A stretch of DNA of 64,000 nucleotides from Acidovorax sp. 1608163 (lineage in GTDB: Bacteria; Pseudomonadota; Gammaproteobacteria; Burkholderiales; Burkholderiaceae_C). The stretch lies in assembly GCF_003669015.1 (NCBI RefSeq), contig NZ_CP033069.1, positions 3,482,501 through 3,546,500 of the forward strand. The letters are read 5' to 3'. Below, in pieces: positions 9,513 to 18,387 of the stretch. The notes beneath the pieces were generated by a model. It saw only the letters and a program-made list of their open reading frames with translations, was not told the DNA's origin and did no database searches. Numbering within the stretch: position 1 is the stretch's first letter; each line of letters begins with the position of its first letter. Both the position numbers and the translations under genes were made by a program.

Positions 9513-10131
9513 GGACTATCCCGGAAATTTATTCGTTGTTGCAGCCCCCAGCGGGGCGGGCAAATCCAGCCTTGTCAAAGCCCTTTTGGAGCTGGACTCG
9601 CGTGTGAGCCCCTCTATCTCGCACACCACGCGCGCGCCCCGCGGGCAAGAAAAGCACGGCCGCGAATACTTCTTCGCATCGCAGTCAGAGTTTGACGCCA
9701 TGGTGCAGGGCAACGCCTTTGTGGAATGGGCGTTGGTGCACGGCAACCGCTATGGCACCTCCAAAAAGGCCATTGAAGAACGCATCGCCCAAGGGGCTGA
9801 TGTGATTCTGGAAATCGACTTCCAAGGCGCACTCCAAGTCAAACAGGCCTTTGCCAATGCGGTGCTGGTATTCATCCTGCCCCCGAGCTGGGAGGAATTG
9901 CGCTCCCGCCTGGAGCGGCGCGGCGAAGACTCTCCAGAAACCATCGAGTTGCGGCTGAAAAATGCAGCCACCGAGATGGAACAGGCCAACAAATTCGACT
10001 TCGTTATAATCAACGAGTTGTTTGAGCGCGCGCTTTTCGACCTGAAAGCCGTAGTTCACGCCCAGCGACTCAAGTACGCCGCACAGCGCCGCGCCCGTGC
10101 TGACACCTTCAAGTCGCTCAATATCACCTGA
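9511..10131 (+). CDS. gmk: Guanylate kinase
   Basis: 206 aa. It phosphorylates GMP to GDP with ATP. The P-loop APSGAGKSS spans residues 12-20, and the GMP-binding region includes ISHTTRAPR and HGREYFF. No purine-rich ribosome-binding site precedes the ATG: the upstream bases belong to a repeat remnant, so translation may depend on coupling or a weak site. It is followed 17 nt later by rpoZ, the usual order in proteobacteria, and so links guanine-nucleotide supply to the (p)ppGpp enzyme encoded downstream. Confidence 0.97.
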   Translation: MDYPGNLFVVAAPSGAGKSSLVKALLELDSRVSPSISHTTRAPRGQEKHGREYFFASQSEFDAMVQGNAFVEWALVHGNRYGTSKKAIEERIAQGADVILEIDFQGALQVKQAFANAVLVFILPPSWEELRSRLERRGEDSPETIELRLKNAATEMEQANKFDFVIINELFERALFDLKAVVHAQRLKYAAQRRARADTFKSLNIT

Positions 10132-10148
10132 ATCCCCGGAGTAAAACG

Positions 10149-10352
10149 ATGGCACGCATCACCGTAGAAGACTGTCTGGAAAAGATCCCCAACCGCTTCC
10201 AGCTTGTGTTGGCCGCCACGTACCGCGCACGCATGCTGAGCCAGGGCCACGCCCCTCGCATTGAAAGCCGCAACAAGCCTGCCGTGACAGCCCTGCGCGA
10301 AATCGCCGAGGGCAAAGTCGGCCTGGAAATGCTCAAGAAGGTTCCCGGTTGA
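10149..10352 (+). CDS. rpoZ: RNA polymerase omega subunit
   Basis: 67 aa. It starts with [12 protein letters not shown] and contains [14 protein letters not shown] and the conserved [17 protein letters not shown], the typical omega sequence. Omega helps assemble RNA polymerase and forms part of a (p)ppGpp-binding site in proteobacteria. A GGAG ribosome-binding site lies 9 nt before the ATG. An intrinsic terminator follows. Confidence 0.98.
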   Translation: MARITVEDCLEKIPNRFQLVLAATYRARMLSQGHAPRIESRNKPAVTALREIAEGKVGLEMLKKVPG

Positions 10353-10375
10353 GCTTTGTCAGGCAATGCCTTCCA

Positions 10376-10404
10376 AAAAGCACCGCTCTGCGGTGCTTTT
10401 TTTT
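10376..10404 (+). terminator. Intrinsic terminator between rpoZ and spoT
   Basis: The 8-bp stem AGCACCGC / GCGGTGCT with a 3-nt loop is followed by eight T. It ends 43 bp before the spoT ATG, so spoT needs readthrough or a promoter in this short gap. Confidence 0.9.
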
Positions 10405-10446
10405 GCTTCCCCGTCGGCCCGCGCGCTCCCACGCTACATTTAAGGC

Positions 10447-12723
10447 ATGAACGCGGTGCTCAATTCAACTTCTGCAACGCAGACCCGACCTGGCGACAGC
10501 CAATCCCCTGCCAGCCAAACCGCTGCAGCCGCCAACGCAGCTGCAGCCAGCTTTGCTGCGCTGACAGAAAACCTGGACTACCTGGACGCCACCAGCATTG
10601 AGCAGGTGCGCCAGGCCTATCGCTTTGCAGACGAGGCCCACCTGGGCCAGTTGCGCAACAGCGGCGAACCCTACATCACCCACCCCATCGCAGTGGCGGC
10701 CCAATGCGCCACCTGGAAGCTCGATGCCCAAGCCCTGATGGCGGCACTGCTTCACGACGCCATGGAAGATTGCGGCGTGACCAAGGCTGATTTGATCGAC
10801 CGCTTTGGTGCGCCAGTGGCCGAGCTGGTGGACGGGCTGACCAAGCTGGACAAGCTGCAGTTCAACACCCGCGAAGAAAACCAGGCCGAGTCGTTTCGCA
10901 AAATGCTGCTGGCCATGGCGCGCGATGTGCGCGTCATCCTCATCAAGCTGGCCGACCGCACGCACAACATGCGCACGCTGTCGGACATGCCGCGCAGCAA
11001 ATGGGGGCGCATTTCCTCCGAGACCCTCGAAATCTATGCCCCCATCGCGCACCGCCTGGGGCTGAACCAGACTTATCGGGAGTTGCAAGACCTGTCTTTC
11101 AGGCACCTGCACCCTTGGCGCTACGCCACGCTGTCCAAAGCCGTGAACAAATCACGCAACCGGCGGCGCGACCTGGTGCAAAAGGTGCAAACAGAAGTCG
11201 ATGCCGCCTTCAATCGCATCGGCATGAAGGTCCGTCTCGCGGGCCGCGAGAAAACGCTGTATGCCATCTACCAAAAGATGGACCTCAAGCACCTGAGCTT
11301 TGCGCAGGTCACAGACATCTACGGCTTTCGCGTGATTGTGCCCACCGTGACGGACTGCTACACCGCACTGGGAGTACTGCACCAGATGTACAAGCCCGTG
11401 CCGGGCAAGTTCAAGGACCATATTGCGATTGCCAAGCTCAATGGCTACCAATCTTTGCACACCACCCTGGTGGGCCCATCCGGAGTGAACATTGAGTTCC
11501 AGATGCGCACCGACGAAATGCACGTGATCGCAGAAGCCGGTGTGGCTGCGCACTGGCTATACAAGGCACAGGACACCGACGGAACATCAGCAGAGCGTTT
11601 GGGCACCAAATGGCTGCAATCGCTGCTGGACATCCAGAATGAAACCCGAGACGCGGCCGAATTCTGGGACCACGTCAAAGTGGATCTGTTCCCAGACGCG
11701 GTGTACGTCTTCACACCCAAGAGCCAAATCATGGCCCTGCCCCGTGGCGCAACCGTGGTGGACTTCGCTTACGCCATCCACAGCAACGTGGGCGACCGCA
11801 CGACCGCAGCCAAAATCAACAATGAGCAGGTTCCCCTGCGCACCGAGCTCAAGAACGGCGATGTGGTGGAAATCATCACAGCCCCCGTGTCCACACCCAA
11901 CCCCGCTTGGCTGGGGTTTGTGCGCACGGGGCGTGCACGCTCCAAAATTCGCCACTACCTCAAAACCCTGGCCCAAACCGAGTCCGAGGGCCTGGGCGAA
12001 AAGCTGCTCACCCAGGCCATTCGGGCCGAGGGCTTGGAGCAACTGCCGCCGGATGAAGGCGACACACATGTCCTATGGGAAAGACTGCTGCGATTCACGG
12101 GCAACCGTAATCGCAGTGAGCTCATGACAGATTTGGGATTGGGCAAACGCATCGCAGGCATCGTGGCCAAACGGCTGGTGGTGCTGCTGGGCGAAACCGG
12201 ACATCGCCCTGACGCACTGCTGCTCACCCGAGAACGCTACACCTCTCACGAGACGTTGTCACAGGGGGCCGTCACACTGGATGGCAGTGAAAACGCGTCC
12301 GTGCAGTACGCGCCCTGCTGCCGCCCTGTGCCCGGGGATCGCATCGTGGGCTACCTGGGACGCGGTGAAGGACTGGTTGTACACAACGCCCACTGCAGTG
12401 TGGCCAAGCGGCTGCAGCACAAAGACAGTGAACGCTTCATCGCAGTGGACTGGGCCGATGAGCCAATACGCATGTTTGAAACCGGCGTGGTAGTCACCGT
12501 TGCCAATGGCAAGGGCGTGCTGGCGCGCATAGCACAGGAACTCGCCAACTCCGAAGCGGACATCACCCATGTGGACATGGACGATGAGGTCGCCCTGGAC
12601 ACCACCGACCTGCGCTTCATCGTCGCCGTCAGAGACCAAGCCCACCTGGAAGCCGCACTGCGCAACCTCCGCCGCACCCAGGCGGTCCTTCGCGCCTCAC
12701 GGATCACTCCGCAAGCCACCTGA
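10447..12723 (+). CDS. spoT: Bifunctional (p)ppGpp synthetase/hydrolase
   Basis: 758 aa, the length of the RelA/SpoT family. Domains in order: HD hydrolase with the catalytic HD pair at 103-104 (LLHDAMED); synthetase domain with GREKTLYAIYQKM and GYQSLHT; TGS domain (VYVFTPKSQIMALPRGATVVDF); a zinc-finger-like region with CCRPVPGD; and a C-terminal ACT domain (ANGKGVLARIA). Both catalytic halves look intact, so it should make and degrade the alarmone. The N-terminal ~40 residues are Ala/Ser-rich. The upstream terminator suggests that its expression is partly uncoupled from gmk-rpoZ. Confidence 0.96.
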   Translation: MNAVLNSTSATQTRPGDSQSPASQTAAAANAAAASFAALTENLDYLDATSIEQVRQAYRFADEAHLGQLRNSGEPYITHPIAVAAQCATWKLDAQALMAALLHDAMEDCGVTKADLIDRFGAPVAELVDGLTKLDKLQFNTREENQAESFRKMLLAMARDVRVILIKLADRTHNMRTLSDMPRSKWGRISSETLEIYAPIAHRLGLNQTYRELQDLSFRHLHPWRYATLSKAVNKSRNRRRDLVQKVQTEVDAAFNRIGMKVRLAGREKTLYAIYQKMDLKHLSFAQVTDIYGFRVIVPTVTDCYTALGVLHQMYKPVPGKFKDHIAIAKLNGYQSLHTTLVGPSGVNIEFQMRTDEMHVIAEAGVAAHWLYKAQDTDGTSAERLGTKWLQSLLDIQNETRDAAEFWDHVKVDLFPDAVYVFTPKSQIMALPRGATVVDFAYAIHSNVGDRTTAAKINNEQVPLRTELKNGDVVEIITAPVSTPNPAWLGFVRTGRARSKIRHYLKTLAQTESEGLGEKLLTQAIRAEGLEQLPPDEGDTHVLWERLLRFTGNRNRSELMTDLGLGKRIAGIVAKRLVVLLGETGHRPDALLLTRERYTSHETLSQGAVTLDGSENASVQYAPCCRPVPGDRIVGYLGRGEGLVVHNAHCSVAKRLQHKDSERFIAVDWADEPIRMFETGVVVTVANGKGVLARIAQELANSEADITHVDMDDEVALDTTDLRFIVAVRDQAHLEAALRNLRRTQAVLRASRITPQAT

Positions 12724-12801
12724 CAAGCACAAGCACCTCAAGCCATCCATCAATCCAGGATAGCTTGGGTTTTATTGAGCAGGCCTCTTTGAACTTGAAA
12801 T

Positions 12802-12865
12802 ATCCGTTCGGGTTGAGCTTGTCGAAACCTTGTGCAGCGCTTCGGCAAGCTCAGCGTGAACGGAT
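12802..12865. repeat. Large imperfect inverted repeat behind spoT
   Basis: Arms of 25 nt (12802-12826 and 12841-12865) match in reverse complement at 21 of 25 positions around a 14-nt loop. The arm contains TGAGCTTG. It lies between the convergent spoT and greB genes, where it could end transcription or be an extragenic palindromic element. Confidence 0.8.
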
Positions 12866-12884
12866 CAAGTAGGTTCGTGCCGGA

Positions 12885-13451
12885 TCAATAGCCGGGTAAT
12901 GCAGGCTTTGGATAGGTTACGGACAAAACCTCCAACGACCGCACCCCGCCCGGCGTGGGCAAAGGCACCTCATCGCCCACACGCGCCTTGAGCAGCGCAC
13001 GTGCGACTGGAGAAATCCAACTGACTTGGCCAGCATGGCTATCGGCCTCGTCAATCCCCATGATGGTGATGATGCGGTCAATGCCTTCATCGTCGCCATA
13101 GGTGACCGTTGCGCCAAAGAAGACTTGGTCACTGCCCGCGTGCAAACTGGGATCGACCACCTCGGCAATCTCTAGCCGCTTGGTCAAAAATCGAATGCGC
13201 CGATCTATCTCGCGCAGGCGCTTTTTGCCATACAGGTAGTCACCATTCTCCGAGCGGTCACCATTGCTGGCCGCCCAGTGCACCGTCTCAACCACCTTGG
13301 GCCGCTCGTTGTCGATGAGGTCCAGCAGCTCAGAACGCAAACGGGCATATCCAGCGGGTGTGATGTAGTTTTTTCCACCTACGGGGATGGGAGACAGAGC
13401 GACTTCATCACCCTCATCCCCATCAGACTCTTTGGTAAAGGCTTTACTCAT
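12885..13451 (-). CDS. greB: Transcription elongation factor GreB
   Basis: 188 aa from the ATG at 13451 (MSKAFTKESD). It rescues backtracked RNA polymerase by stimulating transcript cleavage. The coiled-coil carries the acidic tip and family motif NGDRSENGDY, followed by the FKBP-like C-terminal domain (GATVTYGDDEG, SPVARALLKARVGDE). The GreB rather than GreA form is supported by the basic coiled-coil run KKRLREIDRRIRFLTKRLE. A tRNA-Arg terminator lies just upstream, so greB should have its own promoter in the short gap or be read through. Confidence 0.95.
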   Translation of the reverse strand: MSKAFTKESDGDEGDEVALSPIPVGGKNYITPAGYARLRSELLDLIDNERPKVVETVHWAASNGDRSENGDYLYGKKRLREIDRRIRFLTKRLEIAEVVDPSLHAGSDQVFFGATVTYGDDEGIDRIITIMGIDEADSHAGQVSWISPVARALLKARVGDEVPLPTPGGVRSLEVLSVTYPKPALPGY

Positions 13452-13495
13452 AGCGCGCTCATCCCCAAAAAGAATCAAGCGATCAGACAAATGAA

Positions 13496-13525
13496 AAAGC
13501 CTGCAACTTTTCAGTTGCAGGCTTT
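13496..13525 (-). terminator. Intrinsic terminator of tRNA-Arg
   Basis: Perfect 12-bp inverted repeat AAAGCCTGCAAC / GTTGCAGGCTTT with a 6-nt loop. On the minus strand it ends in a T-rich tract. It lies 7 bp behind the tRNA-Arg 3' end and before greB. Confidence 0.9.
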
Positions 13526-13531
13526 AAACAT

Positions 13532-13608
13532 TGGTGCGGCTGGCAGGAATCGAACCCACGACCCCTTGGTTCGTAGCCAAGTACTCTATCCAGCTGAGCT
13601 ACAGCCGC
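13532..13608 (-). tRNA. tRNA-Arg(ACG)
   Basis: A 77-nt cloverleaf with encoded CCA. The acceptor stem starts GCGGCTG and pairs with CAGCCGC; the D-arm has AGCTCAGCTGGAT; the anticodon loop CTACGAA gives anticodon ACG; the T-loop is TTCGAAT. A consensus -10 box lies close upstream and a strong terminator close downstream, so it is a self-contained transcription unit. Confidence 0.97.
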
Positions 13609-13618
13609 TAAGCTTTGA

Positions 13619-13647
13619 ATTATAGCATAAATTTTTATAACTTTAAA
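13619..13647 (-). promoter_or_regulatory. Sigma70-type promoter of tRNA-Arg
   Basis: On the minus strand, TTTAAA (13647-13642), a 17-nt spacer and a perfect TATAAT (13624-13619) lie just before the tRNA 5' end at 13608. The spacer and -35 overlap an AT-rich inverted repeat. Confidence 0.75.
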
Positions 13648-13656
13648 AATTTATGC
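13625..13656. repeat. 13-bp perfect AT-rich inverted repeat upstream of tRNA-Arg
   Basis: GCATAAATTTTTA (13625-13637) and its exact reverse complement (13644-13656) are separated by 6 nt. It covers the spacer and -35 region of the tRNA-Arg promoter and is the most AT-rich stretch in the window. Confidence 0.85.
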
Positions 13657-13788
13657 AACTTGTTTTTGTCAACTTAACGAAGACATCAACTTCATCGCAT
13701 GCCTCAGATTGTAATGCACTCTGATGGGTGTTTTCCCCAAAATCTCAACTTTTCATAAAAAAGTAAGAGTGCAGACAACCGCGGGCTT

Positions 13789-13865
13789 TGGTAGGGCGTG
13801 AGGGACTTGAACCCGCGACCAAAGGATTATGAGTCCTCTGCTCTAACCAACTGAGCTAACGCCCC
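13789..13865 (-). tRNA. tRNA with CAT anticodon, probably tRNA-Met
   Basis: A 77-nt cloverleaf with encoded CCA. The acceptor stem starts GGGGCGT, with a G1-U72 wobble; the anticodon loop CTCATAA gives CAT; the T-loop is TTCAAGT. CAT tRNAs can be elongator Met, initiator fMet or lysidine-modified Ile2. The paired arms resemble the elongator Met type of this group, but I cannot exclude Ile2 by eye. Confidence 0.9.
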
Positions 13866-13907
13866 GGTACCAACCCGCTCTCGCGGAAGACCCGGATTGT
13901 AAGGTGT

Positions 13908-14912
13908 TTATTTGCGGTAGCTGAGCGCGTTGGAGACCAACTTGGAGGTGATGTCCACGATCTGAATCATCTTGTCATACGGCATGCGCGTAGGCCCGAT
14001 CACCCCCAAAGTGCCAACCACTTTGCCATCGACTTCGTAAGGCGCACTTACAACAGACAGCTCTTCAAATGGCACCACTTGGCTTTCACCGCCAATGTAG
14101 ATACGCACACCCTCCGCCTGACTGGAGATGTCGAGCAACCGCAGTATCTGCGTCTTTTGCTCAAAAAGGTCGAAGGCCCTGCGCAGGTTGCCCATGTCGC
14201 TGGAGAAGTCACTGACGGACAGCAGGTTGCGCTCGCCAGAAATCACGACTTCATCTTGCGCTTGTGAAAGCACCTCAGAGCTGACAGTCACCGCCGCTTG
14301 CATCAATGCAGCGATTTCTCCTCGCAGCAAGTCCACCTCTGACTTGAGGCGCTCGCGCACCTGCTCCATCGCGAGCCCCGCATAGTGGGTATTGAGAAAG
14401 TTGGCGGCCTCTATCAACTGTGACTGGGAATAGTCGGCGTCCGTAAAGATCACGCGGTTCTGAACGTCACCTTCAGGGGAGACGATGATGACCAGAAAGC
14501 GTCGCTCAGAGAGCCGCAAGAACTCAATGTGCCGAAACACCGAGGTACGGCGCGGAGCCATGACCACGCCCACAAACTGAGATAAGTTTGAGAGCAAATG
14601 GGCTGCATTGGCAATGACCTTTTGCGGCTGCTCTGGCCTCAGTTGCGGCGCATCCAGTCCGTCGCGCTGAACCGTGAGCATCGTGTCCACAAAAAGCCGG
14701 TAGCCCCGGGCTGTCGGAATACGCCCGGCGGAGGTGTGTGGGCTGGCGATCAGCCCCAACTCCTCCAGATCCGACATCACATTGCGGATCGTTGCAGGCG
14801 AAAGGTCCAGCCCAGACGCACGTGAAAGGGTGCGCGAGCCTACGGGCTGCCCATCAGCGATATAGCGCTCGACAAGCGCTTTGAGCAACAACTTGGCACG
14901 GTCATCGAGCAT
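13908..14912 (-). CDS. hrcA: Heat-inducible transcription repressor HrcA
   Basis: 334 aa. The N-terminal winged helix contains [26 protein letters not shown] split around the recognition helix, then [11 protein letters not shown], the family hallmark. The GAF-like middle and C-terminal region end in SYRK. HrcA represses groE/dnaK-type chaperone genes through the CIRCE operator and needs GroEL for folding; I see no CIRCE in this window, so its targets lie elsewhere. It is divergent from nadK with only 28 bp between start codons, and neither gene has a visible ribosome-binding site. Confidence 0.96.
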   Translation of the reverse strand: MLDDRAKLLLKALVERYIADGQPVGSRTLSRASGLDLSPATIRNVMSDLEELGLIASPHTSAGRIPTARGYRLFVDTMLTVQRDGLDAPQLRPEQPQKVIANAAHLLSNLSQFVGVVMAPRRTSVFRHIEFLRLSERRFLVIIVSPEGDVQNRVIFTDADYSQSQLIEAANFLNTHYAGLAMEQVRERLKSEVDLLRGEIAALMQAAVTVSSEVLSQAQDEVVISGERNLLSVSDFSSDMGNLRRAFDLFEQKTQILRLLDISSQAEGVRIYIGGESQVVPFEELSVVSAPYEVDGKVVGTLGVIGPTRMPYDKMIQIVDITSKLVSNALSYRK

Positions 14913-14940
14913 TGTTTGATTTTAATGATGTAATTTCCAA

Positions 14941-15834
14941 ATGACCCCGAAACTCCGTCGCGTCGCCTTGATTGGCAAATACCAAGCCTCTGCAGCGTCC
15001 GGCATGACTGACAGCAGCTTGCAGGCTCTGGAAGAAATTGCCAGCTTCATGACCCATATGGGCTGTGAAGTCATGCTGGAAGCCGAGACCGCTGCGAACA
15101 CAGGTCTGCGGCAATATGCGTCCATAGAGGTTGATGCGATTGCCAACTGTGATGTCGGGCTGGTCGTTGGAGGTGACGGCACCATGCTTGGGATTGCCAG
15201 AAGGCTTGCTCGGCACGGTACGCCGCTGATTGGGATTAACCAAGGTCGATTGGGCTTTATCACCGATATCCCTTTCGATGCCTATCAGACCACACTGGGG
15301 CCCATGTTGCGAGGTGAATATGAAGAAGATTCCCGGCCATTGATGCACGCCAGGGTCATGCGCAACGATGAAATGGTTTTCGAAGCCTTTGCCATGAACG
15401 ATGTGGTGGTAAACCGAGGCGGAACCTCTGGCATGGTGGAGTTACGCGTGGAAGTGGGAGGCAGGTTCGTATCCAATCAGCGTGCTGACGGCTTGATCAT
15501 TGCATCACCTACGGGGTCCACCGCGTACTCTCTGTCTGCTGGCGGCCCCATGCTTCACCCCTCTATTCCAGGCTGGGTGCTGGTTCCTATTGCCCCCCAC
15601 ACATTGTCCAATCGCCCCATTGTTCTATCTGACGCGACCGAGGTGGCGGTGGAAGTGGTGAGCGGACGCGATGTCAGCGCCAATTTTGATATGCAATCGC
15701 TGGCCTCGCTTCAGCACGGAGATCGCATCCTTGTGCGCAGGTCGGAGCATTGCGTGCGCTTTTTGCACCCGGTCGGCTGGAACTACTTTGCGACATTGAG
15801 GAAAAAGCTCCGCTGGAATGAGGGAGGGTCCTGA
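14941..15834 (+). CDS. nadK: NAD kinase
   Basis: 297 aa. It phosphorylates NAD to NADP. The diagnostic GGDGT lies at 77-81, followed by [13 protein letters not shown], an NDVVVNRG block and the conserved [15 protein letters not shown]. The recN start lies 2 nt behind its stop, so the two are translationally close. It lacks a clear ribosome-binding site upstream of the ATG. Confidence 0.97.
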   Translation: MTPKLRRVALIGKYQASAASGMTDSSLQALEEIASFMTHMGCEVMLEAETAANTGLRQYASIEVDAIANCDVGLVVGGDGTMLGIARRLARHGTPLIGINQGRLGFITDIPFDAYQTTLGPMLRGEYEEDSRPLMHARVMRNDEMVFEAFAMNDVVVNRGGTSGMVELRVEVGGRFVSNQRADGLIIASPTGSTAYSLSAGGPMLHPSIPGWVLVPIAPHTLSNRPIVLSDATEVAVEVVSGRDVSANFDMQSLASLQHGDRILVRRSEHCVRFLHPVGWNYFATLRKKLRWNEGGS

Positions 15835-15836
15835 CC

Positions 15837-17513
15837 ATGTCACTCAAGCGGATGGTGCTGCGCGATTTTGTCATCGTGGAATCGCTTGAACTGGAGTTGC
15901 AAGAGGGATTTACCGTTCTGACAGGGGAGACCGGTGCAGGCAAATCCATCTTGGTGGATGCCTTGCAAATCGCCTTAGGCTCCCGGGCAGATGCCAGCGT
16001 AGTAAGAGAGCGCGCCACCAAGGCGGACATCTGTGCAGAATTTGACGTACCAGACCATTTGCGGCCGTGGCTAGAGCATTTGGGCATTGATGCCGACAGC
16101 ACCGTTTTGTTGCGGCGCACGGTGGATACCCACGGTCGAAGTCGCGCCTGGATGAACGGCACACCCGTCACAGCCACCCAATTGCGGGCTTTGGGGGAGC
16201 AGTTGCTGGACATCCATGGGCAGCACGCGTGGCAGAGTTTGACCCGCCCCGAGTCTGTCCGTGGACTGCTGGACGCCTATGCCAACACAGATCCCAGTTT
16301 GACGGCAGCGCTCTGGGCACAGTGGCGGCAAGATCAAAAAGCTGTACAACAAGCGCACGAAGCGCAGGCTACGCTGCAACAGGAACGCGACCGCCTTCAG
16401 TGGCAAATTTCAGAACTGGACAAGCTCGCCCCGCAGCCCGATGAATGGGATGAGCTGGAGTCAACGCACAAACGCCTGTCCAACGCCCATGCATTGATCG
16501 AAGCCGCGCAGTCGGCCATTGACCTCTTGGAAGACGAAGACTCCGGTGTGCTGGCAGCGCTTTCCAGGTCTCATCTTCTGCTGCAAAATCAAGAGCATAT
16601 CGAGGTCGATTTCAGCAGCATGGCCGACATACTGGCATCCAGCTTGGCCCAAGCTAGCGATGTTGCACACTCGTTGCAAAGCTATTTGCGGCGCACTGAG
16701 ATTGATCCCACACGATTGGCAGAGCTGGATGCACGGATTTCGCAATGGCTCCAACTGGCCCGCAGGCACAAGCGCCCCCCGCGCGACCTACCGGCTCTGC
16801 TCAAGGACTGGAAAACTTCGCTGGCACAGTTGGACGCCTCCAGTGATCTCGCCGCTCTTGTGACCAAAGCGGATGCCAGCGGCAAGGCCTTTCACGCTGC
16901 GGCCAGGGCCTTGTCAGTGCAAAGAACCAAGGCGGCACCAAGGCTGTCTTTGGCGATCACCAAGGCCATGCAAGGGCTGGGCATGCAAGGTGGCAAATTT
17001 GAGGTGGAGTTGCGCAAACTGCACGAGCCGGCATCGCATGGATTGGACGAAGTGTCCTTCCTCGTCGCAGGTCATCCTGGCATGGCGCCCAAACCCATTG
17101 GAAAGGTCGCGTCTGGCGGGGAGCTATCGCGCATCTCGCTGGCCATTGCCGTGACCACCAGCCAGTTGGGCAAAGCACCCACTTTGATCTTCGATGAAGT
17201 AGATTCCGGAGTGGGCGGTGCCGTCGCCGAGACCGTGGGTCGCTTGATGCAAAAGCTGGGCGCAGACAGGCAGGTCTTGGCAGTCACCCATCTGCCACAA
17301 GTGGCCGCATACGCCCACCAGCATTTGCAGGTCTCCAAGCTGCGATCCAGCACAGGCACCACCAGCACAGTGAGGCACGTTACCAAAGAAGCGCGAACTG
17401 CCGAGATTGCGCGCATGCTCGGAGGCGAGCGCTCCACAGCCACCAGCCTGGCCCATGCCGCAGAAATGCTGCAAGCGGCCAACAGCGAATGCGGGGAAAC
17501 CCATGGCGCTTGA
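15837..17513 (+). CDS. recN: DNA repair protein RecN
   Basis: 558 aa SMC-like ATPase for double-strand break repair. Walker A GETGAGKS at residues 30-37, long coiled-coil arms in the middle (about 160-370), signature SGGELSRI and Walker [13 protein letters not shown] near the C-terminus. The last 11 bp overlap rapZ. Coupling to nadK upstream is common in this lineage. Confidence 0.96.
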   Translation: MSLKRMVLRDFVIVESLELELQEGFTVLTGETGAGKSILVDALQIALGSRADASVVRERATKADICAEFDVPDHLRPWLEHLGIDADSTVLLRRTVDTHGRSRAWMNGTPVTATQLRALGEQLLDIHGQHAWQSLTRPESVRGLLDAYANTDPSLTAALWAQWRQDQKAVQQAHEAQATLQQERDRLQWQISELDKLAPQPDEWDELESTHKRLSNAHALIEAAQSAIDLLEDEDSGVLAALSRSHLLLQNQEHIEVDFSSMADILASSLAQASDVAHSLQSYLRRTEIDPTRLAELDARISQWLQLARRHKRPPRDLPALLKDWKTSLAQLDASSDLAALVTKADASGKAFHAAARALSVQRTKAAPRLSLAITKAMQGLGMQGGKFEVELRKLHEPASHGLDEVSFLVAGHPGMAPKPIGKVASGGELSRISLAIAVTTSQLGKAPTLIFDEVDSGVGGAVAETVGRLMQKLGADRQVLAVTHLPQVAAYAHQHLQVSKLRSSTGTTSTVRHVTKEARTAEIARMLGGERSTATSLAHAAEMLQAANSECGETHGA

Positions 17514-18366
17514 AATCGTGTTGATCACCGGAATGTCGGGTTCTGGAAAGTCGGTGGCACTCCATGCCATGGAAGATGCAGGTTACTACTGCGTCGACAA
17601 TTTGCCTCCCGAACTGCTGACCGCATTTGTCGCTCTGGAGCATCAGCACCACGGCAACAGAGTGGCGATTGCGATGGATGTGCGCAGTGCCACCTCGTTG
17701 CCCCAGGTCCCCAAAGAACTCAACCGACTAAAGTCCCAAGGGGTCGTCGTTCAGTCTCTGTTCTTGGATGCAACCACAGGCACTTTGGTACGCCGGTTTT
17801 CAGAGACAAGGCGAAGGCACCCACTCTCCCACGACGAAACCCAACAGGGACGCCAAGCACTGGTGCAAATCATTGAGTTGGAGCGGGAGCTGCTGGCCGA
17901 CCTGCGCGAACAAGCCCATGTCATCGACACCAGCAACATCCGCGCGTCCCAATTGCAAAGCTATGTCAAGGGACTGCTGTCCGTAGCGCCGGGTGGCATG
18001 ACGCTGGTGTTCCAGTCATTTGCCTTCAAACGGGGCATTCCGGTGGACGCGGACTATGTGTTTGACGTACGCATGCTACCCAACCCCCACTACGAGAACG
18101 CATTGCGAGACCTCACCGGGTTGGATGCGCCTGTGGCCGATTTTTTGAAGCAGCAGCCGGACGTATCCACCATGCGCCAACACATCGAGCAATTTCTAAC
18201 CCACTGGCTGGACGTCTTGGAACAAAACCACAGGAGCTATGTCACTGTGGCCATTGGATGCACTGGAGGCCAGCACCGTTCGGTGTACTTGGTAGAGCAA
18301 CTGGCGCAGATTTTTGAAACACGCTGGAAGGTTCTGCGGCGGCACAGAGAGCTGGACGGACGCTGA
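17503..18366 (+). CDS. rapZ: RapZ-family nucleotide-binding RNase adaptor
   Basis: 287 aa from the ATG at 17503, which overlaps the recN end by 11 bp. P-loop GMSGSGKS at 10-17; CVDNLPPEL follows; the C-terminal domain has the GlmZ-binding-type motifs [21 protein letters not shown] and [13 protein letters not shown]. In E. coli RapZ directs RNase E to the sRNA GlmZ and so controls glucosamine-6-phosphate synthase; the sRNA partner in betaproteobacteria is not evident here. It is convergent with mutY across 21 bp. Confidence 0.94.
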   Translation: MALEIVLITGMSGSGKSVALHAMEDAGYYCVDNLPPELLTAFVALEHQHHGNRVAIAMDVRSATSLPQVPKELNRLKSQGVVVQSLFLDATTGTLVRRFSETRRRHPLSHDETQQGRQALVQIIELERELLADLREQAHVIDTSNIRASQLQSYVKGLLSVAPGGMTLVFQSFAFKRGIPVDADYVFDVRMLPNPHYENALRDLTGLDAPVADFLKQQPDVSTMRQHIEQFLTHWLDVLEQNHRSYVTVAIGCTGGQHRSVYLVEQLAQIFETRWKVLRRHRELDGR

Positions 18367-18387
18367 AGTGCCGCACGCCGAGAGCAG

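Noticed and set aside
10005..10010. Perfect TATAAT inside gmk, considered as a promoter for rpoZ
   Set aside because: It encodes the conserved FVIIN block of guanylate kinase and lacks a -35 at a good distance, so chance coding is likely.
13532..13865. tRNA genes as integration sites of a mobile island
   Set aside because: No integrase, direct repeat of a tRNA end or foreign gene lies nearby.
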